Below, in pieces: positions 20,632-33,694 of a stretch of DNA of 64,000 bases. Source of the stretch: Isoetes taiwanensis (taxonomy: Eukaryota; Streptophyta; Lycopodiopsida; Isoetales; Isoetaceae); assembly GCA_021234155.1 (NCBI GenBank), contig JAJEKV010000035.1, positions 6,939,891 to 7,003,890 of the forward strand, written 5' to 3'. A program made the position numbers and the translations under genes. The notes under the pieces are model-generated. The model had not been told where the DNA came from. It did no database searches and was given only the letters and a program-made list of their open reading frames with translations. Position 1 is the stretch's first letter. The number at the start of each line of letters is the position of its first letter.

Positions 20632-21488
20632 GATGGTGGTTTATTAGAACCAGTAATGGGTTATGAGATTGATTCATGCGTACTACAGTAGTCCATTAAA
20701 CTAGTAAGAGTTTAATAAAACATCTCTATGACTTATGACATGGCATAAAAGCTAGTTCAATTTTGCCCAATATTACTCAATCTACATTGAATGGAATTAA
20801 AAGGTCATGGTGTCAATTTTGGTGTTCAGTCCACTGCTCTGGAATACATATTGGCATCCACCTTGGTGCTCATCCTAGCGATAGCGGGGCTACAACATTC
20901 TCTTTGCCCAAGCTAGGTTCCCATGACCAACGATTGGCATAGCCAGACCCATTCTGGAATTTTTGAACTTTAGGTCAAAATATGGGTAATGTGGAAACTT
21001 AATACTAGGATGGTGATGCCATCAATTTGATTATGTGGCATGATGATGTGGATGTCTCCGTGGTGGCAAGCCGCATACGATCCCCGATACATGTTAAATC
21101 TTGAATGGTACTTTGTTAGTGTTCCAATGGCACTAGAACCGCACTAGCATGGTACCCATTAGTGAATCAATTGAATTCAAAGGGTTTTGACATACCATAG
21201 TGTTTAATTCGCAAAAGCGTTTGGTTCATTATATAATATTGGTAGAATGAGCAATACGAAGTTGGTCTCAAGAGAACTTATTTTGAACGTTCAATCAAAG
21301 TGGCCTTTAACTCGACGCTATCACTTATCTCTACTTATGGTATTTGCCATATGTTTGCACGGATGTATCAAGACATTCAGGTTCCAATGCCTTGGAGTAA
21401 CCTTGAAGGTGAGAAATGTCCAAATATGACAAAAATAGGTTGGAAAACGTGTTTGAAAATAGCAGAAATAGCTTGAAAAGAGGCAAGC
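20632..21488. other. Spacer, copy A
   Basis: AT-rich sequence with no recognised gene (counterpart 40862-41715). Confidence 0.4.
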
Positions 21489-21735
21489 CTTGGAGGTTTA
21501 ATGGTTTGTTTGATATTACAAGATTCAAGATTTATAATGAAGAAATATGTTGAGGTTGCCTTTTGGCAAACTTACCGACTTTATGGCAAGCTTACGGATT
21601 TAAGGGTTTGGATAAAGGAATATGTTGGGGTTGCATTTTGGCAAACTTACTGCCTTGGAGGTTTAAGGGTTTGGTTGATATTAAAGGTTGAAGGATTGTG
21701 GATTTATAATGAAGGAATATATTGGGGTTGCCTTT
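21489..21735 (+). repeat. Degenerate tandem repeat (GGTTTAAGGGTTTGG type), copy A
   Basis: Three related segments contain CTTGGAGGTTTAA or CGGATTTAAGGGTTTGG followed by AATATGTTG.GGTTGC.TTTTGGCAAACTTAC. An 86-codon frame runs through it only because the repeat lacks stops. Counterpart 41716-41962. Confidence 0.6.
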
Positions 21736-22914
21736 CGACTGTTTGTTTTAGATTTAATTAAGTGCCATGTCTTGAGAAAGGGTGATGGATGGGCTATTCA
21801 ATATGTTTTGGCATATTCATGGAATAAATGGTTCGGGCCCCGGGGGGGGATATTTTCTTAACAAGTAGGCACATAGCATTCTCAAGCATATTTTGTGGAA
21901 TATACATGTCGTAGAGATATAATCCTTTGAGTCACTTGGAGTTTCAATACCTAGTGACCTCCACACAAACCAACATATTGGCCTTCCATGCCTAGCTAAC
22001 TATAATGAGAACAATGGTCAATCCGTTATTAGCAATGTTATTTCGCATGAACTTTTTATGGGGATGCTTATTGTTTGATCAAAGATATGTGTGGAGTAAT
22101 GGTTTAGTTGGGGTTTCAAGTCTTTGGTTGTTGATTTTATTTTACTTTCAATGATTCATATGTATGCATTTCTTTCATACAATAGAATAACATAGAGTAG
22201 AAGGGTTTCATAGAGAAGTTGTGTCGCCATTTTTCTCACGGCCCGCAATTTGGAAACATTTGGCACTCCCCAATATGAGAATGGAAGTTACCGGCCGCAT
22301 TCGGCTCAATAGATAAACTGACATGTAAAAGATGTGTTTTGTTTTTGATGTTTTCTTGTAGTCAATCTCACGGAAGTTTGTTGTAGTTTTAAGTATTTGG
22401 ACACCGCAAAAATGGGGATTTGGAAGAAGCGTGCCACGGACTTGGGTATGGTGATTTGGGCTCATAAATTTTTTATTTTCAGCTTTTGCTGAGTCCCTCT
22501 CACTTGTATGATTTCTTCCACTTGGGTCCGCTCCATCCCTTTACTTCGGCTTGAAACCAGCCCTTCCATTTGCTCAAAGGCTTAAACAAAAATGCAGCTA
22601 TGGTGCTAGCATTTGCCCTGCTTCAAACCATGGGCTTCGGTCTATGCATTGTCCTACAAAGCTCCCAAAAAACGAAACCCTTAGCCCACCTTCCATGAGT
22701 AAGCTTTGGCACTTTAAAATGTAGGACGGGATCAAATAAAACTTGCTTCCAACTCCTTTGTGTATACAAGAATGCCACTTTAGGTGACATTCTTATGTAG
22801 AAATACTGGCGACGTGCGGAGGCATAGAAGCAGTGTTGACACATGAGAATGTCACCTAAAGCGAGATTCTTATTACATGAAAACCACTTACATTACATTC
22901 TGTGGCGGAATATA
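21736..22914. other. Spacer upstream of the LTR-like segment, copy A
   Basis: No gene recognised; counterpart 41963-43144. GAATGCCACTTTAGGTGACATTC (22771-22793) is repeated as an inverted GAATGTCACCTAAAG at 22846-22860, a possible hairpin of about 15 bp arms. Confidence 0.4.
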
Positions 22915-25398
22915 TGGCATTTACCTTCGTTTCACAGAATAGAAGGTAAATGAAGTTCTAGAACTACGGGAGGTAGTTGATTTGGTTGAGTTAGTTAGTT
23001 TGTCCTCCCTATTTATCTTCTTTCACGTTCCTTCGTTCTTCATCAGCTCCTCATTTTAGCATCTCCTTCTGGGGTTTTGGTCCCAGCGCTTCTGGTTGCC
23101 GATTGTGGTCTGCCTAAATTTGAGTTTTCAGTGCTATCCATCACGTTTCCTTAGTTTTTTCATCCGCACCCACCAAGCTTTTCTTTTGGAGGCTACGGCT
23201 ATGCAAAGTATAACTATGCAACAATTCTTACTTAACGGAGTTCTTTAGGTGCTCATGATCCGGGTCTGCAAAACATTTTGTGTTTAGCACCACAGCCCAC
23301 AGGGTTTTTTCTTTTTCGATATTTGGGTTTCGGTTCTCTGTGCAAAGATCCTTATCAGAGCTTTTTTCCCTTTCTTGCTGTGCTTACTGAGCTTTTCCTT
23401 TGTTTTTTCCCTGTTGTGCTGCTTCAGGCTTTCTACTGTCTATGGTTTAACGAACAATAAGATTTGCCGTCTTATGCGTTGCTTGTTAAAACTTATGTTC
23501 TCCGAAGGACATGGCAAAAGGCAAGCTGGTGCATGCGGATATTATGACGAATGGTTATGGGCAACAAAGATTCCTTCGGAACCTCTGATTGAAATCTATG
23601 GAGTTGGAGGCTAAGATAGTAAAGATTTGAATGGCTCTAAAGGCTAGAATCATTGCAGCTTTGGAATCCAAGATTTCTTCTCTGCAAGAAGAGATTCAAC
23701 GAAAGAGCAAGAAATCGGGGGCCCCTATCCTGAAATATCATGAGAATATTAAAATCAGAGGACGTGTTTGAGGATTTGGAACGCCATTTGCAGTTGCACA
23801 TGCTCTTGGATGCAACAACCAAGGCCATTATTGATAAAAGTACTTCCCTTAATTTCTAACAGAAAAGTTTGATCTGTATCACAGATAGAGAAAGGTTCAA
23901 GAGTTGCAAGGTTCTATGAAATGGACGGTTTAACCCTTTTCTGATGTAGAAAATCGCTCTGAAGTGCGGGTTCTATCCTTTTAAGAGCTTTGCTTAGGTC
24001 TCCTGATTTGTGGTGAGTCCGTTAAAACCATTATGCTGTGTCAATTTTTTTAAGACTATAAATTTCTATTAAGTTTAAGTTGGGTTGCCTTCTGGCTATT
24101 CTGGAGAAAGCAGAGCTTCATAGGAAGTTTTAGGATTTGATTGGTTTTGCAAGATTGTAATAATATGGCTTCTCTATGTATGATTTTGCTGTCATTTTAC
24201 TGGTCTGTGTCCACCCTGGCTGCTGGGATGGTTCACCTGTGTGCTCAACCCTGACCTCTGATAATTATGTGATCCCTGGCTATGCTTTGTGACTACCTCA
24301 TTCTGCAACAAAAGGCCAGTCAGTTTTCAGTATTATCTTATGGAATCAACCTTTTCATAATTCAATCGTTTTACCGGTGTATTCTTTTCCAGGATCAATC
24401 CTGCCTGCCTGTGTTACCTGTTGTGCTTTTCTTCTGCTGTGTTGGTCATCGAAAGATTCCTTCCCCTGTTAAAAGATTTGCGGAGGGGGCCCTAAGGGTA
24501 GCCGATCAGAAACAAGGCCGTAGCCTGGACCATGCCATATTTTAGAGATACAGATATTTCCCTCTTTTTTTTTACTGCTTGGCCCGTTGCCTTATATAAA
24601 TAATAAAAGGCCCTGGGATTTCGTTTTGAGGCATAACCCATGTATCGGACTAGCTCTATAGTTTCGATATTGCTCTTAATAACAATAGTATGTTATAAAA
24701 TAATAAAATTTTATTTCACTAAGATATATCGCTGTTACAAAGTCAAAAGCCCTTATCCATTGTCTTATTGATCCTAGTCTTGCTGACTGTTTGTCTGGCC
24801 TGATCGTTCTTGCCTTGTTGCCCTTGCACTTTGCCATGGCTTCTAAAAAGTGTTATTAAGGTAGTTATAGTGGCAAGGCTTGTTTGGAAGGTTCAAATGA
24901 TAATTAGAAATTGGGCTATTTTAAGTGATAATGTGTTGTTTTGGCTCGAATGTTTGGGTTTACATGGACGGTAAGATTGCGAGGATAGCAACACAATGAT
25001 GGTTTTCCACCTTGACCTTGGTGCCTCATAAGTCGTTAGTCATGTATACCTTGTATTTATACCATTTGTGCTTCGATTAGTGATGTACAATGGAAACCTT
25101 TTATTCCTCAAGCTGCTATGCCTTTTCGATTGTATATCTTTACTCTTGGTCTTGCTTAATTGTCATTTGCTTTTTCTGCCTCTTTTTTATTTACATTCTT
25201 GCCATGTCTATCTGTAGTAGTTCTAGAAATGGCATTTACGCCGTTTTCCGCAGAATAGAAGGTAAATGAAGTTCTAGAACTTCTGATAATTGATTAGTTA
25301 GTTAGTTAGTTTGTCGTCCCTATTTATCTTCTTTCACGTTCCTTCGTTCTTCATCCCTCTCCCTCATTTTAGCATCTCCTTCTTAGGGTTTGGTCCCA
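22915..25398 (+). mobile_element. LTR-like direct-repeat element, copy A
   Basis: Direct repeats at 22915-23085 and 25230-25398 begin TGGCATTTAC and end GGTCCCA (TG...CA, as LTRs do). Each holds GAAGGTAAATGAAGTTCTAGAAC, TTCTTTCACGTTCCTTCG and AGCATCTCCTTC. The 2.1-kb interior lacks any reverse transcriptase or integrase and contains a PPR fragment. That fits a small non-autonomous LTR element (TRIM-like) with captured host sequence. No target-site duplication, clear primer-binding site or polypurine tract was found, so a simple flanking duplication remains possible. Confidence 0.5.
23461..23614 (+). pseudogene. PPR protein fragment, copy A
   Basis: Same fragment as 43692-43847, with a lost A in GTTAAAAACTT (here GTTAAAACTT) and a lost base in CCTCCTGATTG (here CCTCTGATTG), so the frame is broken. 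Confidence 0.55.
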
Positions 25399-25446
25399 CC
25401 TACCCACCCTCCCTTATTTATATATTGTTTGTAAACTAACACACTT

Positions 25447-25600
25447 TGTTGGGGCTTGGTGCCCTAGTTGGAGGCCTAGTGCCTAGTTGGAGGCCTTTGT
25501 ACTTTGGTTGAGGCTTTTGTGCTGGTTGAGGCCCTTGTACTCGGATGGAGCCCTAGTGCACGGTTGGAGGCCCCTAGTGCTGGAGTGGCCTTGGTGGCCT
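25447..25600 (+). repeat. GCCTAGTTGGAGG minisatellite, copy A
   Basis: A unit of about 20-23 bp, GTGCCTAGTTGGAGGCCTA with variants, repeats about seven times. It lies just outside the right LTR-like repeat. Copy A is irregular where copy B reads regularly. Confidence 0.75.
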
Positions 25601-26084
25601 TTGGGTTTTGCCTTTTTGTGAATGGGGAAATAGTTGTTGTGCCTTGAAGTTGGCGTGGCTTTTGGAAGAGCTTTGGATTGAAGCACAAGATGAAGAGATC
25701 AATGGAAGACAATTCAAACATGTGTTTCATCTTTGGCAACTTCAATCTTTGTATCTATATTTTCACCCAAATAAGGCTGAGTAAATCAGGGGTACAAGAT
25801 AGTATGTTTTTAGACCTAGCATTGGTTAGTGATCCATTATTGTTAAGTTTTTCCTCGAAACCTTAGAAAGAAATGAGTTACAAAATCCGGCCGTATACCT
25901 TCAATGGTAATTTCTAGAGCAGGTAAACATGTAGAGCGATGGGGTAAATGTATAGAAAAATTGAATGCAAAATCTACTAAATATTCTTTGAAAGAATCAA
26001 CACACGTATCAACACGATTGAATTTACAGAAAGGCGAGAATGAAATGTAAGTGGTCTTTTACTTTAGGGAAGGAAAGGCGGTTC

Positions 26085-26195
26085 CCCATTTAAGCTCATA
26101 GTGGAACCCATACGGATGCCGGCACGGTCATGGGGCCCCTCCGCTATGTGAGATGGGGTCTCATGGCGGAATGGGGAATCTTCTCTTATTATATA
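26085..26195. other. Imperfect palindrome (GGTTCCCCAT...ATGGGGAATC), copy A
   Basis: The ends GGTTCCCCATT and AATGGGGAATC and an inner GGGGCCCC form an imperfect dyad of about 105 bp. Counterpart 46300-46412. It could fold into a hairpin. Confidence 0.4.
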
Positions 26196-26334
26196 GATTA
26201 TTTGAGAGAACTCCATCTCTAAATCATTGTTGATAACTCAATGTTATTTCTCAATACATTTTGTATATCGCCGGGCCATATCTTTGAACTATATAAAAAT
26301 GGGTATATCGTGTGGGGTTTAGAGATGAACATTT

Positions 26335-26653
26335 TATAGCGCGCTATATAAATATCTTTTCCCCTCCTTTTTCTCTCTCAGTTTAGGGTTTTTTGCTACC
26401 CTCGCTGGCCTCTTAAACCGCATTAGATGTCTTTACCTACGACATCTAGGTAAGAATAGTCGCGGACCCTTCTGTGGAATAATGCTACCTCTCTTCGCCA
26501 AATCGTGGGTAGACCCTTCCCCTTTATTTTCTTTGTCTCTGTGAAGTTTTAAGAGTTTATTGTCTCTAGAAGTTTGCATGCCATTTTAAAGATTTACGCT
26601 CTTTTCATATTGACTGCTGCGATTTGTTGCTTTCTTACGTTTTTGAAGCCCGA
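26335..26653 (+). promoter_or_regulatory. Core promoter and 5' leader, copy A (truncated)
   Basis: CTATATAAATA (TATA box, about 26343) is followed by a pyrimidine-rich stretch (CCCCTCCTTTTTCTCTCTC), a leader and a possible donor (CATCTAGGTAAGAATAG, about 26443). The 20-kb unit ends about 200 bp into the presumed first intron, so copy A has a promoter without its gene. Confidence 0.4.
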
Positions 26654-27609
26654 CTCTATTCTTCGACAATTTTTATACATCTTAAGAATAATTTCCATCA
26701 TTTGAAATCCATTTTTAGCGTGACTTCAATATATACTTGGTCATTGAATATTAAAGTATGAAGTTCTAAAACCATGATATCTTAGAAATACATCTTTCAT
26801 CTATCTCGTATAAATCTCTTTCCATGCTCCTTTTCAATCGTCATGCTTTAATGATCTTCAATCTTCTCAAGGAGATGGCTCATGTTTAAGAATGGATGTT
26901 TGTCCTTTTTGCATTCACACATCTACTATGACCTTGATTACAAGACTTGAATTATTGATCGGATAATGTTACTGATATTTTCTTCCTTCTCTAAAGTAGT
27001 TTAGGTATTGTAACATCTCAAATAAGGCAAAGTTAAATGCCATTTGTTCTTTGGCACCACTAAGGAACAATGTGAGACACTTTATCAATCGTGGTGGAAA
27101 GCATACCCAAGATGATGATCTTGACCTTCCCTTCCTTTGTGTATGCTCCTTAACTTTTTCCTCTCCTGTATTATCATGCTCTCTTAAGCTGCATATCCAC
27201 ATATGCATAGGAGTTGTGTTCCAGTCTCTACCATGACTTTGAAAGCTTTGTTAAATTTCTTTGAATTTGTGTGTATGCTAAGTCCATTAAGTATGAACCT
27301 ATAGATTTTTTTTGTGATGTTCCCCTGGAATATACGATATAAATATGTATATCCCACGACCACATCATCATACAACTCTACATAAGTAGACTTGTATGCA
27401 CCTAATGCGGGAGAGATGACTATATTATCTATATAACTTAGTCAACCTAAGGTAAGAAGCCATTTCCACATGGCCTCGCCCTATAGGCGACCCGCCACGT
27501 GGATGCACCTATTGGAGCCAAGTGGCCTTCATGTGAACACTAACATATAATAGGTTAAACCCTAAACCCTAGTCACTTTTGGCTGCACCAACTTCTGATC
27601 CACCACTTC

Positions 27610-28575
27610 GCGAGCACAGCTCTGTTTTGAAGATCGTCTTCGACAGCCTGAGTTACAGTAGCAATCTGGGGGCGCAAGCATAGCAGAGGAGGGTCATCTT
27701 CTCAAACCACCTACAAGAGATGGAGAACCAGGGTGCTAGTGGCAGCGCATCAGGAGCAGGTATTTCGAGTAGATTCCAGTTGAGTTGCATGTTGTACTCC
27801 AGTAGAGCCATTCTATAACTTATAGTTCTGAACATGAATCCTAATCAAGGAACACTAACTATAAGTTATAGGTGTGTGATTAGGATTAGTTGTTACTCTT
27901 ATCTATTGTCAAGATTACGTTCATTGATGTTGGTTGATCGCATATTGCATCTCTTGTGCATTGGGAAGGAGGGTAGGGATGTAGTAGCTATTAGTAAATG
28001 ATGTTCCTAGTTAGATCCATTAGTTCCCATTATTATTGCGGCCTGTGCATAGAGCCCTTCTGGGTACAGAGGCGGCATAGTGACTGAGCATCACACAACG
28101 GGGTTAGTAGCAAAGTGGAGGGGAGCACGACTGATTCGACGATCGCCTTCGGCGACCGAAAGTTATAGTAGCAGTTTGAGGACACAAGTATAGCAGAGGA
28201 GGATCACCTTCTGAAACCACCTACTAGAGATGGAGAACCAGGGAGCTAGTGGCAGCACATTTGGAGCAGGTATTTCGAGTATATAACAGTTGAGTTGCAT
28301 GTTGTACTCTAGTAGAGCCATTCTAGAACTTATAGTTCCCTGAACACCTAATCTAATCAAGGAACACTAGTCGTAGTTATATGTATGTGATTAGATATAG
28401 TTATTACTCTTATCTATATGTTCATTGATGTTGGTTGATCGCATATTGCACCTTTTGTACATTGGGAAGGAGGGTAGGAATGTAATAGCAATTAGTAGAT
28501 GATGCTCCTAGTTAGACCCATTAGTTTCCATTATTATTGCAGCCTGTGCATAGAGCCCTTCTACACAAAGGCGTG
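27610..28575 (+). repeat. ~510-bp tandem repeat, copy B
   Basis: Counterpart of 7395-8340, with units offset by 510 bp (TAGCAGAGG at 27681 and 28191). Differences from copy A cluster at CTG/CAG sites, such as the segment around 28137-28160. Confidence 0.8.
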
Positions 28576-29247
28576 CCAGAGTAATGTGAAGGGAGGTCCC
28601 TCACAGCATGACTACCGAGACCCATAGCGTGCTAGGCTTATAGTCTGGTCACTTCTTGCGGTCCGCATGAGTCCCACACTTCCCGGTCAATGGTATCGCT
28701 CTCTCAAGGGTTGCGGTGTTGACCTGCTCTTGTTTTGGGAGTTCAATCGGGTAGGGATGTATGTCGCCATATTCCTCTAGATGGCCATGGAGTCACTGCA
28801 CTCTCGAAAGGGGAGTTGTAACACTTCCTACCGCATTGGACCGGGAGATGCAATACGGGTAGGCTCCTTTGGTGATACCATGAGATTGCATCCCCTGCGC
28901 TATAATATTCTACAAATTATGCACGTGAGGGGCAGATGGAGTGGTCAACCCTAGCCACGCCTATTGCTGGCCCGAAGTTATTGCCATAACTTGGTCTCGA
29001 CGATCCGAGTCCCGAATCGCCGGGCCGACTTCCCCTTGAGTTTGAGTCCGGGTAGGAACCCGCTTGATGTTTTGATGTTGGTGATGTATTTTATATATGG
29101 CTAAATATGTATATCAAGCATCAAACATGGAGGGCTCGGGATTGTGCCATGTGGCATGCCAAGTGTACCCTTTAATGCCAAAAGTCGCTATAGGCACTCC
29201 TCGAAAAGGCGCCTCCCTAATGCAACAATTAGATATGCCAAGCTATG

Positions 29248-29500
29248 AGATCCTACGACTCAAGTTGCTTGGGGACACATCCTACGGTGCACATAGCTTT
29301 GGGAATTATATGTAATCGATCCTACGGGGCCCGTGTTGATTTGATCCCGATCGCCGATCCGAGATCCTACTACCACGCTGTTTGGGAATATATCCTATGG
29401 TGCACATGGCTTTGGGAATTATATGTAATAGATCCTACTATCCAAGTTGTTCTTGATCTTGATCGTCGATCCAGATCCTACGACTCATTTGCCACATAGC
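29248..29500 (+). repeat. ~112-bp tandem repeat, copy B
   Basis: Same units as 9018-9270, with several local differences at TACGG and CAGG-like sites. Confidence 0.7.
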
Positions 29501-29510
29501 ACGATTTCGC

Positions 29511-31034
29511 CCTTGATTGGGTGCAAGATCGCATTTTCTTTATGTTGAATGTTCATCTTTAAGGAGAGGCTTTAGATTTTTGCCACATGGCACAATCTCG
29601 GCCCTTGATTGGGTACAAGATCCTACGGCTCATGTTGAATGCTCAGTCCTTAAGGAGAGGCTTTTAAAATTTTTATATTATTTGGGAGATTTGAACCCTT
29701 GTCATTACTAAAGCCCCTTATTCTAACCACTAGACAAAGCATTGTTCATTAAAATAATTAATATTTTAAATATACTTAAGGGCAGTGAACCAATTAAAAC
29801 AAAACAGAATATAATGTTCTAGATAGTTCTAGAAGGCTCTAGAATGTTCTAGAATCTTCTAGATAGTTCTAGAAAGTTCCAAAATATTTTAGAAAGTTCA
29901 GAAAAAAAATTAGAATATAAGAAAATCTTGAGTGAGTTTAAAGGAATCCTTCTTGAAAATTCCAGAATGTTGTAGATTTTAGAAAGTTCCAAATTGTTCT
30001 AGAAGTTTCTAGAAAGTTCTAGAGAGCTCTAAAATGTAAGGGAATCTACGGGAATATAAGGGAATCTAAGAAAATACTTTCAGGAAGTTCTAGGATGTTT
30101 TGAAAGTTTTAGAATGTTTCTGAAAGTCCTAGAATGTTCTAAAAAGTTTTAGAATTTAAAGGAATCTAGGAGAATCTAAAGCAAACTAAGAAGATCTTAT
30201 AAAATATAAGGGAGTATAAGAAACATTCATAAGTTTAAGGGAAATCTCTCAAATTCTAGGAGAATCTAAGGGTATCTTCATAAAATTTAAGGGAATCTTG
30301 ATAAAGTCTTAGAGTATCTAGGAGAATCTTTATAGAATCTACTTGAATCTCATATAACGTAAGGGAACCAAGGGCAATCTCATAAAATCTAAGGGAATCT
30401 AAAGGAATCTCCATAAATTCTTATAAAACCCAGGGGAATCTTAATTCTAGGAAGTTCTAAAATATTCTAGACTGTTCTTGATTGTTCTAAAATATTGTAG
30501 ATAGTCGTGGATAAGCACCTAAAAAGACAAAGTTCTTTTTTTTTTTTTTTAAATTTGTGAAATTCAAAATAGAATGTTCTATAATAATTTAGATAGTTTT
30601 AGAAAATTCTTTAATGTTCTACATTTGCATGAGATCCAAAATAAAATATTTTGGAATGTTGTAGTATGTGCAAAGAGCCAAAATAGAATGCTTTAAAATG
30701 TTTTACATGCTTGTGGGTAAGCACCTCAATCTATAAATAGAAAGCGTTTTTATTAAGGTGTTGTAGGGCTAGAAAGTTCTTTAATGTTCTAGATAGTCTT
30801 AACATATCCTACTAGAAAATTTTTTTGAAAGCATGCAAACCGTCTAAATAGAATGTCTTTGAATATTATAGAGGATTCTAGAATGTTCTAGAGATCCTAA
30901 GCACCTCAAACTCAAAGTAGAAAGTTTTCAAAAGTATTTTCCAGATATTGTAGATACAGATGCGCAAGCAGCACATGCGTAAATTAACAACATGAGTAAG
31001 CACCTCCGGACCAAAATAAAAGTTTAAACTCTAG
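29511..31034 (+). repeat. 1.52-kb unit B1 with heat-shock-element array
   Basis: Copy B counterpart of 9283-10805. The array portion is almost base-for-base identical to A1 for more than 1 kb, with only isolated single-base differences such as an extra A near 30242. Confidence 0.85.
29684..29740 (-). repeat. tRNA-derived segment, B1
   Basis: Copy B equivalent of 9454-9514, identical in both boxes. Confidence 0.45.
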
Positions 31035-32525
31035 CCTTGATTGGGTGCAAGATCGTACGGCTTATGTTGAATGTTCATCTTTTAAGGAGAGGCTTTAGAT
31101 TTTTGCCACATGGCACAATCTCGGCCCTTGATTGGGTACAAGATCCTATGGCTCATGTTGAATGCTCAGTCCTTAAGGAGAGGCTTTTAAAATTTTTATA
31201 TTATTTGAGAGATTTGAACCCTTGTCATTACCCCCAAAGCCCCTTATTCTAACTACTAAACCAAGCATTGCTTCATAAAAATAGTTAATATTTTGAACAT
31301 ACTTAAGGGCAGTGAACCAATTAAGACAAAACAGAATATAATGTTCTAGATAGTTCTAGAAGGCTCTAGAATGTTCCAGAATAGAATAGTCCTAGAAAGT
31401 TCCAAAATATTCTAGAAAGTTCAAAAAAAAATTAGAATATAAGAGAATCTTGAGTGAGTCTAAAGGAATCCTTCTTGAAAATTCCAGAATGTTGTAGATT
31501 TTAGAAAGTTCCAAATTGTTCTAGAAGTTTCTAGAAAGTTCTAGAGAGCTCTAAAATGTAAGGGAATCTATGGAAATATAAGGGAGTCTAAGAAAATACT
31601 TTAAGGAAGTTCTAGGATATTTTGAAGGTTTTAGAATGTTTCTGAAAGTCCTAGAATGTTCTCGAAAGTTTTAGAATTTAAAGGAATATAGGAGAATCTA
31701 AAGCAAACTAAGAAGATCTTATAAAATACTAGTAATAAAATATAAGGGAGTATAAGAAAACATTCATAAGTTTAAGGGGAATCTCTCAAATTCTAGTGGA
31801 ATCTAAGGGTATCTTCATAAATTTTAAGGGAATCTTGATAAAGTCTTAGAATATCTGAATCTATTTGAATCTCATATAACGTAAGGGAACCAAGGGCAAT
31901 CTCATAAAATCTAAAGGAATTTAAAGGAATCTCCATAAATTCTTACGTAACCTGTGGAATCTTAATTTAGGAAGTTCTAAAATATTCTAGACTGTTCTTG
32001 ATTGTTCTAGAATATTGTAGATAGTCGTGGATAAGCACCTAAGAAGACAAAGTTCCTTTTTTTTTTTTAAATTTGTGAAAATCAAAATAGAATGTTCTAT
32101 AATAATTTAGATAGTTTTAGAAAACTCTAATGTTTTACATTTGCATGAGACCAAAATAAAATATTTTAGAATCTTGTAGTATGTGCAAAGAGCCAAAATA
32201 GAATGCTTTAAAATGTTTTACATGCTTGTGGGTAAGTACCTCAATCTATAAATAGAAAGCTTTTTTATTAAGGTGTTGTAGGGTATTCTAGAAAGTTCTA
32301 TAATGTTCTAGATAGTCTTAACATATCCTACTAGAAAGTTTTTTTAAAAGCCTGCAAAACGTCTAAATAGAATGTCTTTGAATATTATAGAGGATTCTAG
32401 AATGTTCTAGAGATCCTAAGCACCTCAAACTCAAAGTAGAAAGTTTTCAAAAGTATTTTCCAGAATATTGTAGACCACATGCGTAAATTAACAACATGAG
32501 TAAGCACCTCAGGACCAAAATAAAA
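31035..32525 (+). repeat. 1.52-kb unit B2 with heat-shock-element array
   Basis: Copy B counterpart of 10806-12309, offset 1,524 bp from B1. It carries the same array and the same end sequence. Confidence 0.85.
31207..31266 (-). repeat. tRNA-derived segment, B2
   Basis: Copy B equivalent of 10979-11038, with the same TAGTAGTTAG variant. Confidence 0.45.
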
Positions 32526-32699
32526 GTTTAAACTCTAATTCTTAGTAATGTTCTGAAGCATGTGCCGATAGGAACTTGCGCCATAGGAACATGTTAAAAC
32601 TCGAATATGCACCGTAGAACATATTAAAGGGCGATCTCATAAAATCTAAGGGAATCTAAAGGAATCTCCATAAATTCTTACAGAACCCTGGGGATTCTT

Positions 32700-33694
32700 A
32701 GTGCTAAAAAGTTCGATGAAGAGTCTGTTTCTGAAGAAAGTGAAACTGGCTCTAAGACTTCACCACCAAAGTCTCTAAAAGTTATAGATCCAGAAACTTA
32801 GAGAAAGTTGGCAAAGGAACTGCAAGAGGAAGAGGCCACTCTTGAGGTAAATAAATAGGAACCTTCTCAATAGACTGTTTCTCCTGTTTCTGCACAAACT
32901 GACACTCATCCTTCGCCTATCAGGCCTGAAGAAGAAGATAAGGCATCCAGAAAAGTGGAAGGGGCAACTTCAACGGAGACAAAAGAGTGAGTTATCTCGA
33001 GCGCAACATGAGTTACTTTATTTTTCATTTATATAAAATTAGCTCGGATGGCTCGTGTAATGTGCAGAGAGGAAACCACATCGAATAATTAAAAACTAAT
33101 CCTCTTCGACTTGAATGGCGTTCTTTTGAAGACCTTCTCCAAGGCAGATTATCCTGATGCACCTCCTTTTCCAGCCGGGTTTCTAGAGACAAATACCAAA
33201 TGGGTTTATCCAAGAACTGATGTACAAAAATTGTTAACCCATCTGAAGGACAGAGCATGCATTGAAATATGATCCTCCTTGATCGGATCTAATATACTCG
33301 ATACTAGATCAGTTGTTCCTGAGTTGAAGGACTTTGACTTTCACGTCATTCTAAATCAAGGAAATTGTGGAGTTGTTCGTCAGCGACAACATGGCACAAA
33401 AAATATCTTCATCAAAAACATGTATGAGCCTTGGAGGTGATAGAAGCATTTCAAGAAGACCAGATATGTCTGGTGGATGATGACCCCATCAAGTGTTTTT
33501 TGAATGTAGAGAACATCACCAATCCTCCATCATGGCACCTAAAGAATGAAAAACATTGGGTGTCACCAAAACACTCAAAATGTTTGTTTCCCCATATCAC
33601 CCCACAATGCCTTTTTGTAAGAAGTAGACAAGATTTGCAAGAAAAAACATACGCTCCAGATGTCAATCTGGTTGTAAAAAATTATTGTCAATGA
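32700..33694 (+). pseudogene. Decayed ORF of unknown family, copy B
   Basis: Counterpart of 12474-13472. The acidic N-terminal part reads more cleanly here, because GTCTGTTTCTGAAG and AACTGGC replace error-like GTGCGTTTTTGAAG and AGCGGC in copy A. It still contains true-looking stops (for example after DPET), so it is inactive in both copies. Confidence 0.45.

Larger units (their letters stand above)
6428..26653 (+). repeat. 20.2-kb tandem duplication, copy A
   Basis: From TTCTTCGACAATTTTTATAC at about 6431 onward, this copy matches the sequence starting at about 26659 in the same order and orientation, with an offset of 20,227 bp near the start and about 20,200 bp near the LRR gene. Some stretches are identical over hundreds of bases (for example 6742-7148 against 26969-27375). 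Copy A ends with GTTTTTGAAGCCCGAC just before copy B begins. Confidence 0.93.

Noticed and set aside
22915-25398. A complete LTR retrotransposon
   Set aside because: No gag, protease, reverse transcriptase, integrase, target duplication or clear primer site; only an LTR-like non-autonomous element is supported.
25476-25745. Thr/Pro/Lys-rich minus-strand frame
   Set aside because: Produced by translating the GCCTAGTTGGAGG minisatellite.
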